IMG/VR virus record: IMGVR_UViG_3300020205_002811
Span: 1-20,044 of that record
Source: a virus
Reading direction: 5' to 3' (one strand)
DNA length: 20,044 bases
Positions 1 through 7,523 of the stretch are shown piece by piece; position 1 is the stretch's first letter; each line of letters begins with the position of its first letter. Both the position numbers and the translations under genes were made by a program. Under the pieces are notes generated by a model. That model did no database searches. It was not told the DNA's origin and saw only the letters and a list, made by a program, of their open reading frames with translations.

Positions 1-2480
1 CCGCCCTCGCTGTCGTCAGAGTCGTCAATCCCAACCTCGTAGTTTAGATTAGAACTGCCGCGGCGCGCACCGGCGTCGCTTGGGATGCTGACTTTATCGC
101 TGTCGGCAGCGTATGAGAAATCTTCTTCTGGCTCATATCTACTCTTTGGGCGACGCTCACTAATCTCATTTGACTCTTGCCCTATTTCAGTATCTAGTTC
201 CGGTTCTAGATTCTTTGGCGCAATCCATTTTTCTGAAGATATTGACGCACTCTGGGGCGGCCTATCGACTCCGTCTTCAGTGAAAGCCCTTAACTTATCT
301 TTAGTGGACTTTGTTGAGGGCGGCTTCGGTGCAATAGATCCCACTGGTGCGTTTTTAGCATTGTACTCGTGCGAGGGGGTTGCCATGTGATCTTTAATAT
401 CTTTGTCTGCTTGAGCAAGATCACCTGTAAGTTTCCTGTGTACAGGGCTGCCTTTAATAGAATTTTGCAGTTTATTTGATATTTCATTTTTTTTACTATT
501 TAAACTGTTTAACTTATCCAAATGGGGATTTGACACTAGAGACTTGTTTAATTGATTTTTTAATTCTAATAGTTTAAAAATATTATATTGCATCGCATCG
601 TGGGATTTATTATTCTTACTTAGTGCGATTTCTTTTATAAATCTTTTTATAAGATCTATTTTATTTTTTTTATTGCTATTTGAAGCTGATGTTGATTTAG
701 CCCTTAAAGACTTAGCAAGTTTTCTAGTTAGATTTTCGTGCAACTTAATGGCTTCTTCTTGGTTTGCTATTTCTTGCATTTTTTTATTTATTCCAGGAGA
801 GAACTCATTAACTATCTGACTGTGGTTTGTTAAAAATTCTCGCTGCTCTTCGTCCGATAGAGCCTTATCTCCATATTTTGCTACAAGAGCATTAAGAGCT
901 TTTTCTTGTCTTTCTGTCATCTTACCGTGTTCATCTCTCAACTTTTCTAATGTGCGATTAAGATTCAACTGCTGCGTTTCTCGCTCATTTTGAGCAACTT
1001 TTTTGTTTCGCTCTGTCTCAATATTGCGAGGCGAAATATTATCTTGTTCCGCCAATAAGTCTCGCTGTTTACTAGCCGATCTTGTTGCTTCAAGATTTTT
1101 TATATTTTGTTCTCTTTTTATGGCCTCATTGCGCTCTTGACTAGTCGGCAGCAGGACTTGTCTTCCCATACGACCAGCCGATTTGTCAACTTGCGGCTGT
1201 ACAGGTATCATTTCGTACTCTTTAGTTTCACGATTTAATACCGGTTTGATGCCCTCAGCGTCGGTGCGATATCCGGTACGCGAATCTTCGCGACTAAGCA
1301 TAGCGCCTGTGACAGCGCCTGCCTCAGAAATTCGCCGCTGATCCTCATTTGGATTTGGTGAAACACTACCCCAGGTACTGCGAACCTTTTCCGCCTCACG
1401 ATCAGCAATAGACTTGTAGTGTTGCAGTTCTCGAGGTGAAGGCTGAGGAAGACTTTTTACTGCGTTATTGTGATTTTGCAACTCAGTATCCCAATCATAT
1501 CCTCGCTTAGATATTTCATCTCTTGCATTTGCTTTTGCAGATCTCTCGCGATCACCTAAAACAGATATTTTGCTTCTTACGGCCTCAATTGCGTTATTGA
1601 TTTCTTGAATATTTTTTGGGTTTTGGTTTTGCTCTAATTTTCTCTGTAGAGAAGACTCTTCGTCCTGTAGAGATGTACGCATGGGTGCAAACCTAACGCC
1701 CACCTCATTGATTAAGTTTTTACCAGCGCTGGATCTCAAAAAATCAGACTTGTTACTCCAAGCGTCTTTTTGATGTTTCACTTCTTGTAACACACTTTTA
1801 AGAACACTATCCTTGTGATCTCCGTCCGGTAGTGAATCATATGCGGTTCTAAGTGCGTTTAATTTTTGCTCTGATAATTCACCGACCTTGGCGTGCATTG
1901 GCTGTATGTGCTTATCATAAAGATGTTTGTGGTCTTTAGGACTAATTGACTTTAAAGAATTTAATGATTCGTCAATGTGTCCATATAGTTTATTTCTAAG
2001 GTCATTAATATTCTTGTGTGCGTCGTTAATCTTTTCAAACATGCCTGCCGCATCATTTGGCGATGTGCTTGAATGATGTTTTAAATCTTTTAAGTGACTA
2101 TCTATTGCTCTTTTGTTTGCAAGAGTGGCACTGGTTTTCGTGTTTGCTATTTCGGGTTCTGAAGAACCTAATCGATGATCTTCGGCCTGCCTATGCATAA
2201 GCTCAATATGATGCCATGGAGCAACATCAAGCATCTTTTCGGGCTTAGGCTCATTTGGTTTTTCATACAGTGGATGATCAGGTGTGTATTCTTGAATACC
2301 ACCTTGTTTATTGTAATACTGATTAGTTCCAAGTCTTTTAATTTTAGACACTTCTGGTTTACTAGGTTTGCTGCTTGAAGCACTCTCAAGTGCTTCTTTG
2401 TTGCTTTGTTTAAAATTATTATTTTTTAAAAGCTTTCTTGTTTTAGCCAAGAAGCGATTGACAACATCGTACTCTTTCAT
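1..2480 (-). CDS. Large hydrophilic protein of unknown function, partial (C-terminus beyond left edge)
   Basis: I translated the minus strand by hand from the ATG at 2480. The frame stays open through 826 codons to the left edge, so the gene is truncated by the window. I do not recognise the family. The N-terminus is basic (MKEYDVVNRF, then KTRKLLK). A short aromatic/glycine patch, QYYNKQGGIQEY, lies near residue 60. Most of the rest is rich in Lys, Glu, Gln, Asn and Ser and looks like helical or coiled-coil segments with charged linkers. The visible end turns Pro/Ser/Asp-rich (ERRPKSRYEPEEDFSYAADSD). I saw no cysteine codon and no membrane segment. It lies downstream of the capsid gene and the homing endonuclease. 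An AAAGG lies 12 nt before the ATG, a weak ribosome site, with a TATAAT element upstream. An internal head, ejection or scaffold-like role is only a guess from composition and position. Confidence 0.82.
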   Translation of the reverse strand, partial: MKEYDVVNRFLAKTRKLLKNNNFKQSNKEALESASSSKPSKPEVSKIKRLGTNQYYNKQGGIQEYTPDHPLYEKPNEPKPEKMLDVAPWHHIELMHRQAEDHRLGSSEPEIANTKTSATLANKRAIDSHLKDLKHHSSTSPNDAAGMFEKINDAHKNINDLRNKLYGHIDESLNSLKSISPKDHKHLYDKHIQPMHAKVGELSEQKLNALRTAYDSLPDGDHKDSVLKSVLQEVKHQKDAWSNKSDFLRSSAGKNLINEVGVRFAPMRTSLQDEESSLQRKLEQNQNPKNIQEINNAIEAVRSKISVLGDRERSAKANARDEISKRGYDWDTELQNHNNAVKSLPQPSPRELQHYKSIADREAEKVRSTWGSVSPNPNEDQRRISEAGAVTGAMLSREDSRTGYRTDAEGIKPVLNRETKEYEMIPVQPQVDKSAGRMGRQVLLPTSQERNEAIKREQNIKNLEATRSASKQRDLLAEQDNISPRNIETERNKKVAQNERETQQLNLNRTLEKLRDEHGKMTERQEKALNALVAKYGDKALSDEEQREFLTNHSQIVNEFSPGINKKMQEIANQEEAIKLHENLTRKLAKSLRAKSTSASNSNKKNKIDLIKRFIKEIALSKNNKSHDAMQYNIFKLLELKNQLNKSLVSNPHLDKLNSLNSKKNEISNKLQNSIKGSPVHRKLTGDLAQADKDIKDHMATPSHEYNAKNAPVGSIAPKPPSTKSTKDKLRAFTEDGVDRPPQSASISSEKWIAPKNLEPELDTEIGQESNEISERRPKSRYEPEEDFSYAADSDKVSIPSDAGARRGSSNLNYEVGIDDSDDSEG

Positions 2481-2518
2481 AGCAGGGTGCAACCTTTATG
2501 CATGTACATTTAATATAA

Positions 2519-2524
2519 ATTATA
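2519..2524 (-). promoter_or_regulatory. Possible promoter -10 element upstream of the large left-edge gene
   Basis: On the minus strand the context reads GTGGTATAATTTATA, about 38 nt before the ATG at 2480. I see no good -35 hexamer at the usual distance. The same GGTATAAT core precedes the homing endonuclease, and related GTATA(A/G) elements precede several other genes here. Function is inferred from position and recurrence only. Confidence 0.4.
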
Positions 2525-2545
2525 CCACAGCAGCGGCCCCGCATA

Positions 2546-3778
2546 TTAGGCGAGCTTTTGCTTCTCATATATGCCTATAAGATACTCTAAAACTTGTAAA
2601 GAGTTGCCACTAAAAATACCATATTTTTTAGTTCTAGCGTCTATTGCTCGCATGCGGTTTATGGCAGACTCTGTAAAAGTGCCGCCTCTCTGAGAAAGCC
2701 TTGATCTAATTGTTGCCTCATCTTCTATTATGAAAATTGGTCTTATGTCAAATTGATGTGAATTTCGTTTTATAAACGTAGAGATGTTGATAGAGGGGTC
2801 ATATAGTGAATGCTTGCCGGTGTTGTTTTCTATTATGCATCTTAGGTGCTCTTTTTTAGGAACCTCATCATAGGAGACATAGTTAAACATATTAGTTAAT
2901 TGCCTGCAAACCCAAGACTTGCCAACCCCAGACACGCCGCAAACCATGTATACTGTTGGTTTTACATCTGATAAGCAGTCAACATACCTGAAAGATCTTC
3001 CGTTAGATATGGACCGATACTCGCCCTTTAACTGTTTAACTACTGAGGAGGCAAAAACTGCATTCATCTCAGCTGCTTGTTTTACAGATTCGTACATTAC
3101 ACCCATGTCATCTATTATTTTTCTCTGCCTCTTTTTGTAGAAATCACTCATCTTCTGTCTTACTTCTGGCTTGCTAAGTGCTTCTTTTACTTTACTACCT
3201 ATAAGCTGCTTGTGCTCTTCAGTGTTATTTTTTTGAGCGCGCCTAGATGCGGCCTTACGATTTAACACACTAGACCAGTATTGAGATCTCGCCTTGGATA
3301 TCTTTTCAGAATACTTCTTGTCCTGCCACAGCGCCTTAGATGTTTTAGACTTTCTATCTCGCAGTTCTTTTGACTTCCATCGCTCTATATGAGCCTTAGA
3401 CATGACGTCCCTTGTTGAATCTGATATCTCGGATCCAATTTTAGCATTTGACATCTTCTGCAGCACGGCATCATTAAACTTAAATCCTCCGCTACCTCCG
3501 GATGTTAGATTGTATCCGTTTGGCAGTTGACAATTAAATTCAGATATATAGTGCCTTTCTAATGTGTCTAGCTCTTGCTGTGTTGCGGCGGTTGCTAAAA
3601 CCATAAAACTGAAATTATGTTTTCCATATTTTTGAATGGCAAGACTTATAGGAGTCTGATTTGTTGCACTCTTTCTTAACCTGCAATGAGATGACCATCT
3701 ACGAGATGGACTATTAGATGTAGTCTGCCCAACGTAACACTTACCATTAGTGTTGTTTTTAATTAGATAAACTATCAT
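2546..3778 (-). CDS. Free-standing GIY-YIG homing endonuclease fused to a P-loop kinase-like domain (410 aa)
   Basis: Residues 1-95 form a GIY-YIG nuclease domain: VYL (Y4), YVG (Y15), an arginine pair at 26-27, a catalytic-type Glu near 74, and the NGYNLTSGG motif. Residues ~100-220 hold repeated NUMOD3-like helices (SNAKIG, SKAHIERW, SKTSKALW, SKARSQYW). Residues ~220-265 look like a NUMOD1-type DNA-binding segment (MYESVKQAAE, GRSFRYVD). Residues 274-410 form a separate domain with a Walker A (GVSGVGKS, 281-288), YVSYDE and an Arg-rich lid-like stretch (RSRLSQRGG), resembling polynucleotide/NMP kinases. I chose the ATG at 3778, not 3823, because GAGGTG sits just upstream and GIY-YIG proteins usually begin at this motif. 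The gene lies between two apparently intact genes, behind a terminator, so it is free-standing rather than intronic. Such enzymes spread by cutting alleles that lack them. What the kinase-like domain does is unknown. Confidence 0.88.
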   Translation of the reverse strand: MIVYLIKNNTNGKCYVGQTTSNSPSRRWSSHCRLRKSATNQTPISLAIQKYGKHNFSFMVLATAATQQELDTLERHYISEFNCQLPNGYNLTSGGSGGFKFNDAVLQKMSNAKIGSEISDSTRDVMSKAHIERWKSKELRDRKSKTSKALWQDKKYSEKISKARSQYWSSVLNRKAASRRAQKNNTEEHKQLIGSKVKEALSKPEVRQKMSDFYKKRQRKIIDDMGVMYESVKQAAEMNAVFASSVVKQLKGEYRSISNGRSFRYVDCLSDVKPTVYMVCGVSGVGKSWVCRQLTNMFNYVSYDEVPKKEHLRCIIENNTGKHSLYDPSINISTFIKRNSHQFDIRPIFIIEDEATIRSRLSQRGGTFTESAINRMRAIDARTKKYGIFSGNSLQVLEYLIGIYEKQKLA

Positions 3779-3781
3779 AAG

Positions 3782-3787
3782 CACCTC
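3782..3787 (-). promoter_or_regulatory. Ribosome binding site that sets the homing endonuclease start
   Basis: The minus strand reads GAGGTG followed by CTT and then ATG (3778). This places the start 15 codons downstream of the first in-frame start at 3823, and right at the GIY-YIG motif. Confidence 0.65.
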
Positions 3788-3794
3788 TATAACA

Positions 3795-3800
3795 ATTATA
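3795..3800 (-). promoter_or_regulatory. Possible promoter -10 element of the homing endonuclease
   Basis: The minus strand reads GTGGGGTATAATTGTTA, located after the capsid-gene terminator and before the endonuclease ATG. A canonical -35 box is not visible. The predicted leader would be only about 10 nt, so the ribosome site would be almost at the 5' end, which lowers confidence. Confidence 0.35.
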
Positions 3801-3835
3801 CCCCACTTAACAATTACTGCCACTTTCTGTAATAT

Positions 3836-3864
3836 AAAAACGATCTACTGTTTCCAGTAGATCG
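3836..3864 (-). terminator. Rho-independent terminator after the major capsid gene
   Basis: Read on the minus strand, a perfect 10-bp stem (CGATCTACTG / CAGTAGATCG) closes a GAAA tetraloop and is followed at once by TTTTTATATT. A GNRA loop, a perfect stem and a U-tract make this a textbook intrinsic terminator. It lies 32 nt after the capsid stop codon and before the homing endonuclease. Confidence 0.9.
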
Positions 3865-3895
3865 CATTTATTTTATCAACAAAATTAATTACTTA

Positions 3896-5356
3896 TTATT
3901 TGCCGACGTTGCGCATTACGCAGTTGAAACGTGGTGCGAAAACAAACAATGAACCGTACATCAAAAGTAAGAACTCCAAAGCCGTTGTAACTACAGCGAG
4001 ATTCATCTTCGATAGTGGTGCTAGCTGTTTAAACTTCATTGTCTCTGCACCTAGATCTAACAAGAATGCTTCGCCAAGACCTGGACGCTTTTTACCAGCA
4101 TCGCGAATCTGTGCTAGACCCAAACGATAATTGCCAATAAACTGAGATCTTGATGCCGCTGCGCCAGAAGCAGAGCGATACAACTTGATGTGTTTAACAT
4201 CAGCAGGAATCGATCCAGTTATTGCAATATCTACTGTGTTATTTGGGCTTGAAACCGTTACAGCAGATGTTGTAAGCACTGGAGCTGACTCGCCAAAATC
4301 GTTTACAAGCGTAAGTGCATAGTGATATACACCTGGGCTCATTTCATTACCAGCAGCACTAGAAGCCGTACCAGCAATAGATAATCCAGCAACAGATGGT
4401 GCCTTTGCATTAACTGCAGCAGAGCGAACTTGCGCGCGTGGGCGTAGGAAAAGGTTGGGCTTTAGATCGATTGGGCCAGCTGTTGTTGTTATTTTAGAAA
4501 CGTCATAACCAACAGTTTGACCAGAAAGACCTGGCTCTGAGCGGAATTGTGGATAGAATTGACGAACAAACGTGGACACTGCTAGCGGCTCTGCGTGTAG
4601 TTGGGTTGGCGCGCCAAAGTTTTCTAGTGCTTTTACAGCTAGATCTTCGATATCATCTTGTGCAAATGATGCACCAGCAAGATCTTTAGTTATTGAGTTG
4701 GATTCTGCACCCCAGCCTTCGAAATCTTTAGATATGAATTGGCTGTCTGTGTCGCCTTTTAATAACTGCTGTAGAAGACCGCTCATCGCGATAGAACCTG
4801 GAGGAAGATCAGAGTTTGATCCTGTTTGAGCACCAAGAGAGTCAGTAAAGTGTGCATGGCCCCAGTATAGTTCGCGCTCAACGTGCTTAAGAAGATCCAT
4901 AGTTCCTTCTTTAGCTTGCTGTGCAACAACATCTCCAACAGAAGTTCTTACCAGAGTCATCTGGTGAGACACTTTCCTGCGTTTAGAGAAGAACGCGATT
5001 CTTTGACCATCACGTATGTATGTTGAATCTTCTTCTTGACCAGATCCACCTTCACCGATATATGGTGAGCTATCTGAACCATAGCCAACCAAGCGGTTGT
5101 ATTGTTCAAACAGACTGTAGGCTTTATCTACTGTCAAGCTTGGCCATAGTTTTAGGTTTTTCATATCAAATGTAACTACTTTTAAAGTAGACTCAAGTGA
5201 CTCAACCTGGATAACACCACCTTGGGTTAGATCTGTAGGGCGACCGGCATAACCGTAACCTGCAGATAGAGCCTTATTAAGGGCCTCAACCTCATTTTGG
5301 GAGACTAGGCCCTGCTCCAGCCCCTGCATAATGGAATTCATTGCATCGTGAAACAT
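3896..5356 (-). CDS. Major capsid protein, SPO1/Herelleviridae-like HK97 fold (486 aa)
   Basis: This is the main shell subunit of the phage head. The core (residues ~57-315) carries the hallmark HQMTLVRTSVGD (131-142), and the C-terminus (LAPLSKM, LMYGSLFVFAPRFN) resembles SPO1-type capsid proteins. Residues ~318-395 form a beta-rich Ig/FN3-like insertion (YHYALTLVNDFGESAP, then HIKLYRS), also seen in that family. The first ~50 residues look like a propeptide: helix 5-30, then a segment (K28-L54) that closely matches the C-terminal part of the prohead protease encoded at 6659-7519. Cleavage near here during maturation is inferred. The ATG at 5356 is preceded by AAGGAG at good spacing, 12 nt after the upstream scaffold-like gene. 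A strong terminator follows the gene. Length fits the family. Confidence 0.9.
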   Translation of the reverse strand: MFHDAMNSIMQGLEQGLVSQNEVEALNKALSAGYGYAGRPTDLTQGGVIQVESLESTLKVVTFDMKNLKLWPSLTVDKAYSLFEQYNRLVGYGSDSSPYIGEGGSGQEEDSTYIRDGQRIAFFSKRRKVSHQMTLVRTSVGDVVAQQAKEGTMDLLKHVERELYWGHAHFTDSLGAQTGSNSDLPPGSIAMSGLLQQLLKGDTDSQFISKDFEGWGAESNSITKDLAGASFAQDDIEDLAVKALENFGAPTQLHAEPLAVSTFVRQFYPQFRSEPGLSGQTVGYDVSKITTTAGPIDLKPNLFLRPRAQVRSAAVNAKAPSVAGLSIAGTASSAAGNEMSPGVYHYALTLVNDFGESAPVLTTSAVTVSSPNNTVDIAITGSIPADVKHIKLYRSASGAAASRSQFIGNYRLGLAQIRDAGKKRPGLGEAFLLDLGAETMKFKQLAPLSKMNLAVVTTALEFLLLMYGSLFVFAPRFNCVMRNVGK

Positions 5357-5368
5357 TAATCTATCTCC

Positions 5369-6136
5369 TTACTTGATGCTATATTTATTTGCAATTTCTT
5401 GAAGATCACTCTGACCGCCAAGTTCGGCACGAAGAACGTCATCTGTAGAAATATCTCTACCAGATTTTTTAAGGCTAACTAGCTCTCCAAGGATTTTACT
5501 CTTGGATAGCGGCTCATAGTCTCCAGTGCTTTTTGCCAGCGGCTGAAAGTCTTTATAAGTTGTCCCTCTAGCGTAAACTGGCTGATCTGCGATACGATTA
5601 ATCGCATCAGTCATTTCTGCTATTTTGGCCTTAAATGTTTTTTCTAACTTTTGAATCTTAGAATCAGTTTTAGACTTTTTCATTTCAGAAGAGGACGTTC
5701 CCATCTTCTTATATAAAGAATCTCTCTTTTTTTCTGCTTTCTTTCGGCTTTCTTTTGCCTTATTGTAAGCATCTTCAGCCTTGGCGCATGCCATTTCAGC
5801 TTTTTTTATTTTTTCTTCTTTATTGCCTTCGTCTTCATCTTCATCTTCGTCTTCATCTTCATCGTCTTCGTCTTCGTCGTCAGACTTCTCTGCTTTATCT
5901 TCGTCTTCATCATCTTCGTCTTCGTCGTCAGACTTCTCTGTTTTGTCTTCATCTTCATCGACTTCATCTTCGTCTTCGTCGACTTTTTCTTCTTTTTTCT
6001 TCATCTTCATGCTTCCGTTAGCATCGGATCCCATGTCGATCTCTTCTGCATCAAAACGGCTTTTACGAAGATCTTCAAGTTCCTCTAAAGTCTCATCGAT
6101 GAGCTCAGTAAGGCTTTTTGCAAGATTAACGTCCAT
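5369..6136 (-). CDS. Highly acidic scaffold-like protein (255 aa)
   Basis: This gene lies directly before the major capsid gene, the usual place for a head scaffold or core protein. Residues 1-35 form an acidic helix (LTELIDETLEELEDL). Residues ~50-105 are an almost pure Asp/Glu tract containing two copies of a 16-residue unit (around EKSDDEDEDDE). Residues ~108-185 are a Lys/Ala/Glu-rich, probably coiled-coil region (KKAEMACAKAED, IQKLEKTFKAKIAEM). The C-terminal ~60 residues (LSKSKILGELVSLKKSG, then LQEIANKYSIK) look like a compact helical domain, in scaffolds often the capsid-binding part. GGAG lies before the ATG. The scaffold role rests on position, charge and coiled coil; I recognise no specific family. 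It could instead be an acidic internal head protein. Confidence 0.8.
   Translation of the reverse strand: MDVNLAKSLTELIDETLEELEDLRKSRFDAEEIDMGSDANGSMKMKKKEEKVDEDEDEVDEDEDKTEKSDDEDEDDEDEDKAEKSDDEDEDDEDEDEDEDEDEGNKEEKIKKAEMACAKAEDAYNKAKESRKKAEKKRDSLYKKMGTSSSEMKKSKTDSKIQKLEKTFKAKIAEMTDAINRIADQPVYARGTTYKDFQPLAKSTGDYEPLSKSKILGELVSLKKSGRDISTDDVLRAELGGQSDLQEIANKYSIK
5865..5960 (-). repeat. Two direct 48-bp tandem repeats coding for acidic 16-aa units
   Basis: Copies at 5865-5912 and 5913-5960 match at 44 of 48 positions by eye. Each encodes a unit around EKSDDEDEDDE. The flanks are further GAT/GAA-type runs, so the tract probably expands and contracts by replication slippage while keeping frame. 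Confidence 0.85.
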
Positions 6137-6157
6137 TAATAAATCTCCAATTGTTTA

Positions 6158-6541
6158 TTACTGTCCCATGTTTAACAAATCAGGGTGGCCTGGCACTCTA
6201 GACAACTCTGTTGCAGTATCACCGGCTTCGATGATCACATCGTTTGCCATGCGTGTGCAAACAGAAACAACTTTAACATTGTCAGATGAATCAACAATTG
6301 CAGCGATTGTGTTTTCGCCAGCGGCTCCCTTAATTTTTAGTTTGCCGGGGTTTGCAATCCCGATTCCTAAAAATGGAGATGATGCGTCGTTGATTCCGCC
6401 CATAGGCGACTGGATTGTTGCCTCAACGTATGAGATTGTTAGTCCACCAGCAACTACGCTTGTTGAGGTGCGACTAGCGGACACGCCTAGCTGGTCGAGA
6501 CTCCGCTTAATCTTGTCGAGAATTTGAGAACTGTTGGCCAT
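6158..6541 (-). CDS. Small protein of the head gene cluster, unknown function (127 aa)
   Basis: I do not recognise the family. The N-terminal ~20 residues look helical (SQILDKIKRSLDQLG). The rest is beta-prone and rich in Gly, Ala, Val and Ile (VVAGGLTISYVEA, FLGIGIANPGKLKIKG, NDVIIEAGDTA) and ends GHPDLLNMGQ. It has one cysteine and no signal peptide or membrane helix. The start is well supported by AAGGAG upstream of the ATG at 6541. It sits between the prohead protease and the scaffold-like protein, so a small head component such as a decoration or cement protein is plausible, but this is inference from position only. The 117-nt gap before it is the longest spacer in the window and holds two GTATA elements. 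Confidence 0.85.
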   Translation of the reverse strand: MANSSQILDKIKRSLDQLGVSASRTSTSVVAGGLTISYVEATIQSPMGGINDASSPFLGIGIANPGKLKIKGAAGENTIAAIVDSSDNVKVVSVCTRMANDVIIEAGDTATELSRVPGHPDLLNMGQ

Positions 6542-6582
6542 GTCCGTGCTCCTTAAAGATCAATTAGCCGTTTTAATTATTT

Positions 6583-6588
6583 ACTATA
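6583..6588 (-). promoter_or_regulatory. Possible promoter -10 element upstream of the 127-aa head gene
   Basis: On the minus strand: ATGGTATAGTAAATA, about 42 nt before the ATG at 6541 and inside the longest intergenic spacer. A second element, GGGTATAAACA (6620-6625), lies about 37 bp further upstream. No clear -35 hexamer accompanies either. The short palindrome TAGCATGCTA lies just upstream of the first element. Confidence 0.4.
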
Positions 6589-6658
6589 CCATAGCATGCT
6601 AGTTAAGCGCGCTATACTGTTTATACCCATTGTATTAAAACAAAACAGCTGATTACTG

Positions 6659-7519
6659 TTAACTATCTGTAAAAAAGTTAACTAAGTTATCCATATTGAA
6701 TGATTTATTGCAGTTGCGGCACTTAACTTGATACTTAAGGTAGGGCATTTCTTTACCGCAATGATCACACGCTATATACTTAAATCCACCATTGCCGCCT
6801 ATAGATTCTGTTTGAATAACAGAGCCGCCAGTCTTGTCACTTGGAGCGCCGCCATCGTAACCAGCAGCGAGTGCTTTAATTAAGTTATTGATTTTATTGA
6901 TTTTATGTGTAACACGCTCTATTGCTATGTTATTAGATATTTGTATGAGATTAGGAACATTATTTTTTGCAAACGGCACATATGAATTAATAAGATCTCT
7001 CTCTTCTTTTGTCATCTTTGACTTCTGTAAACCCAGCCCCTCCACCAGTGTAGCATTATTTGCTGGTGTAAAGGTTAGTGCCAATCCACTTATCTTTGTT
7101 CTAGACAGTATTCTAGAGTCTTTTTCGCCTCTTTTTACTATACCACCCTCTACAGAGCATTTAAGTTTTAATGGGGAGTCTGTGTTATGTTGATGCTTTA
7201 ATATGGCGGCGGCAGCCCTTGCAGATCTATGATCTCCGTCACTGTCAAAAAGAACGCCCTTAATGTAAATATATGGTGCTTTTACTTTGTGCCAGTAGTA
7301 TTTTTGACGATCATCATCGCAATCTTCTGGACCAAGAATTTTTTTAGCTTTAGTTATCCTACCTATAACATCTGGTATCTTGTTGCTGTGGTTGTCGTTT
7401 ATTCTGCCCCTGCCAGCCTCTAACTCCGATATATCGGCACCCTTAACATCCAATATCTCGCCCTGCGTATCTCTAAGCTCAGAGCCGGCTATAGCGTCAA
7501 ATTCTGTACCTTTAGACAT
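6659..7519 (-). CDS. Prohead maturation protease, XkdF-like, with C-terminal zinc ribbon (286 aa)
   Basis: This serine protease is expected to cleave capsid and scaffold proteins during head maturation. The N-terminal domain has the herpesvirus-assemblin-like prohead protease layout: NDNHSNK (H43, likely catalytic), FDSDGDHRSARAAA, KCSVEGGI (S122, likely nucleophile) and ISGLALTFTPAN. Residues K215-I240 nearly repeat the N-terminal propeptide region of the major capsid protein. A C-x2-C-x12-C-x2-C zinc ribbon (C251, C254, C267, C270) follows. I chose the ATG at 7519 because GGAGG lies 4 nt upstream; the in-frame ATG at 7552 has no such site and would add 11 residues. It lies downstream of portal and upstream of scaffold and capsid, the canonical order. 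Catalytic residues are assigned by eye. Confidence 0.85.
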   Translation of the reverse strand: MSKGTEFDAIAGSELRDTQGEILDVKGADISELEAGRGRINDNHSNKIPDVIGRITKAKKILGPEDCDDDRQKYYWHKVKAPYIYIKGVLFDSDGDHRSARAAAAILKHQHNTDSPLKLKCSVEGGIVKRGEKDSRILSRTKISGLALTFTPANNATLVEGLGLQKSKMTKEERDLINSYVPFAKNNVPNLIQISNNIAIERVTHKINKINNLIKALAAGYDGGAPSDKTGGSVIQTESIGGNGGFKYIACDHCGKEMPYLKYQVKCRNCNKSFNMDNLVNFFTDS

Positions 7520-7523
7520 AAGA

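Noticed and set aside
85-390. Plus-strand ORF of 101 codons near the left edge
   Set aside because: It lies opposite the continuous minus-strand frame of the large left-edge gene and shows no ribosome site or domain.
2168-2389. Short minus-strand ORF inside the left-edge gene
   Set aside because: It is in another frame of the same strand, fully inside the long open frame, with no independent start signal.
3841-3864. Inverted repeat read as an attachment or operator site
   Set aside because: The stem, GAAA loop and following T-tract in the correct orientation are explained fully by an intrinsic terminator.
2546-5356. Homing endonuclease as part of an intron or intein in the capsid gene
   Set aside because: The capsid protein ends with its normal family C-terminus before the terminator, and no split coding sequence resumes after the endonuclease. 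A free-standing gene fits better.
5781-6527. Plus-strand ORF of 248 codons with long serine runs
   Set aside because: It is the antisense of the Asp/Glu codon tract (GAT/GAA read as TC-rich serine codons) and of the 127-aa gene. It has no ribosome site and conflicts with well-supported minus-strand genes.
6637-6665. Hairpin AACAG-TAATCAG-CTGTT followed by T-rich sequence at the end of the protease gene
   Set aside because: The stem is only 5 bp with no GC-rich core, and the T-tract is interrupted. It is too weak to call a terminator.
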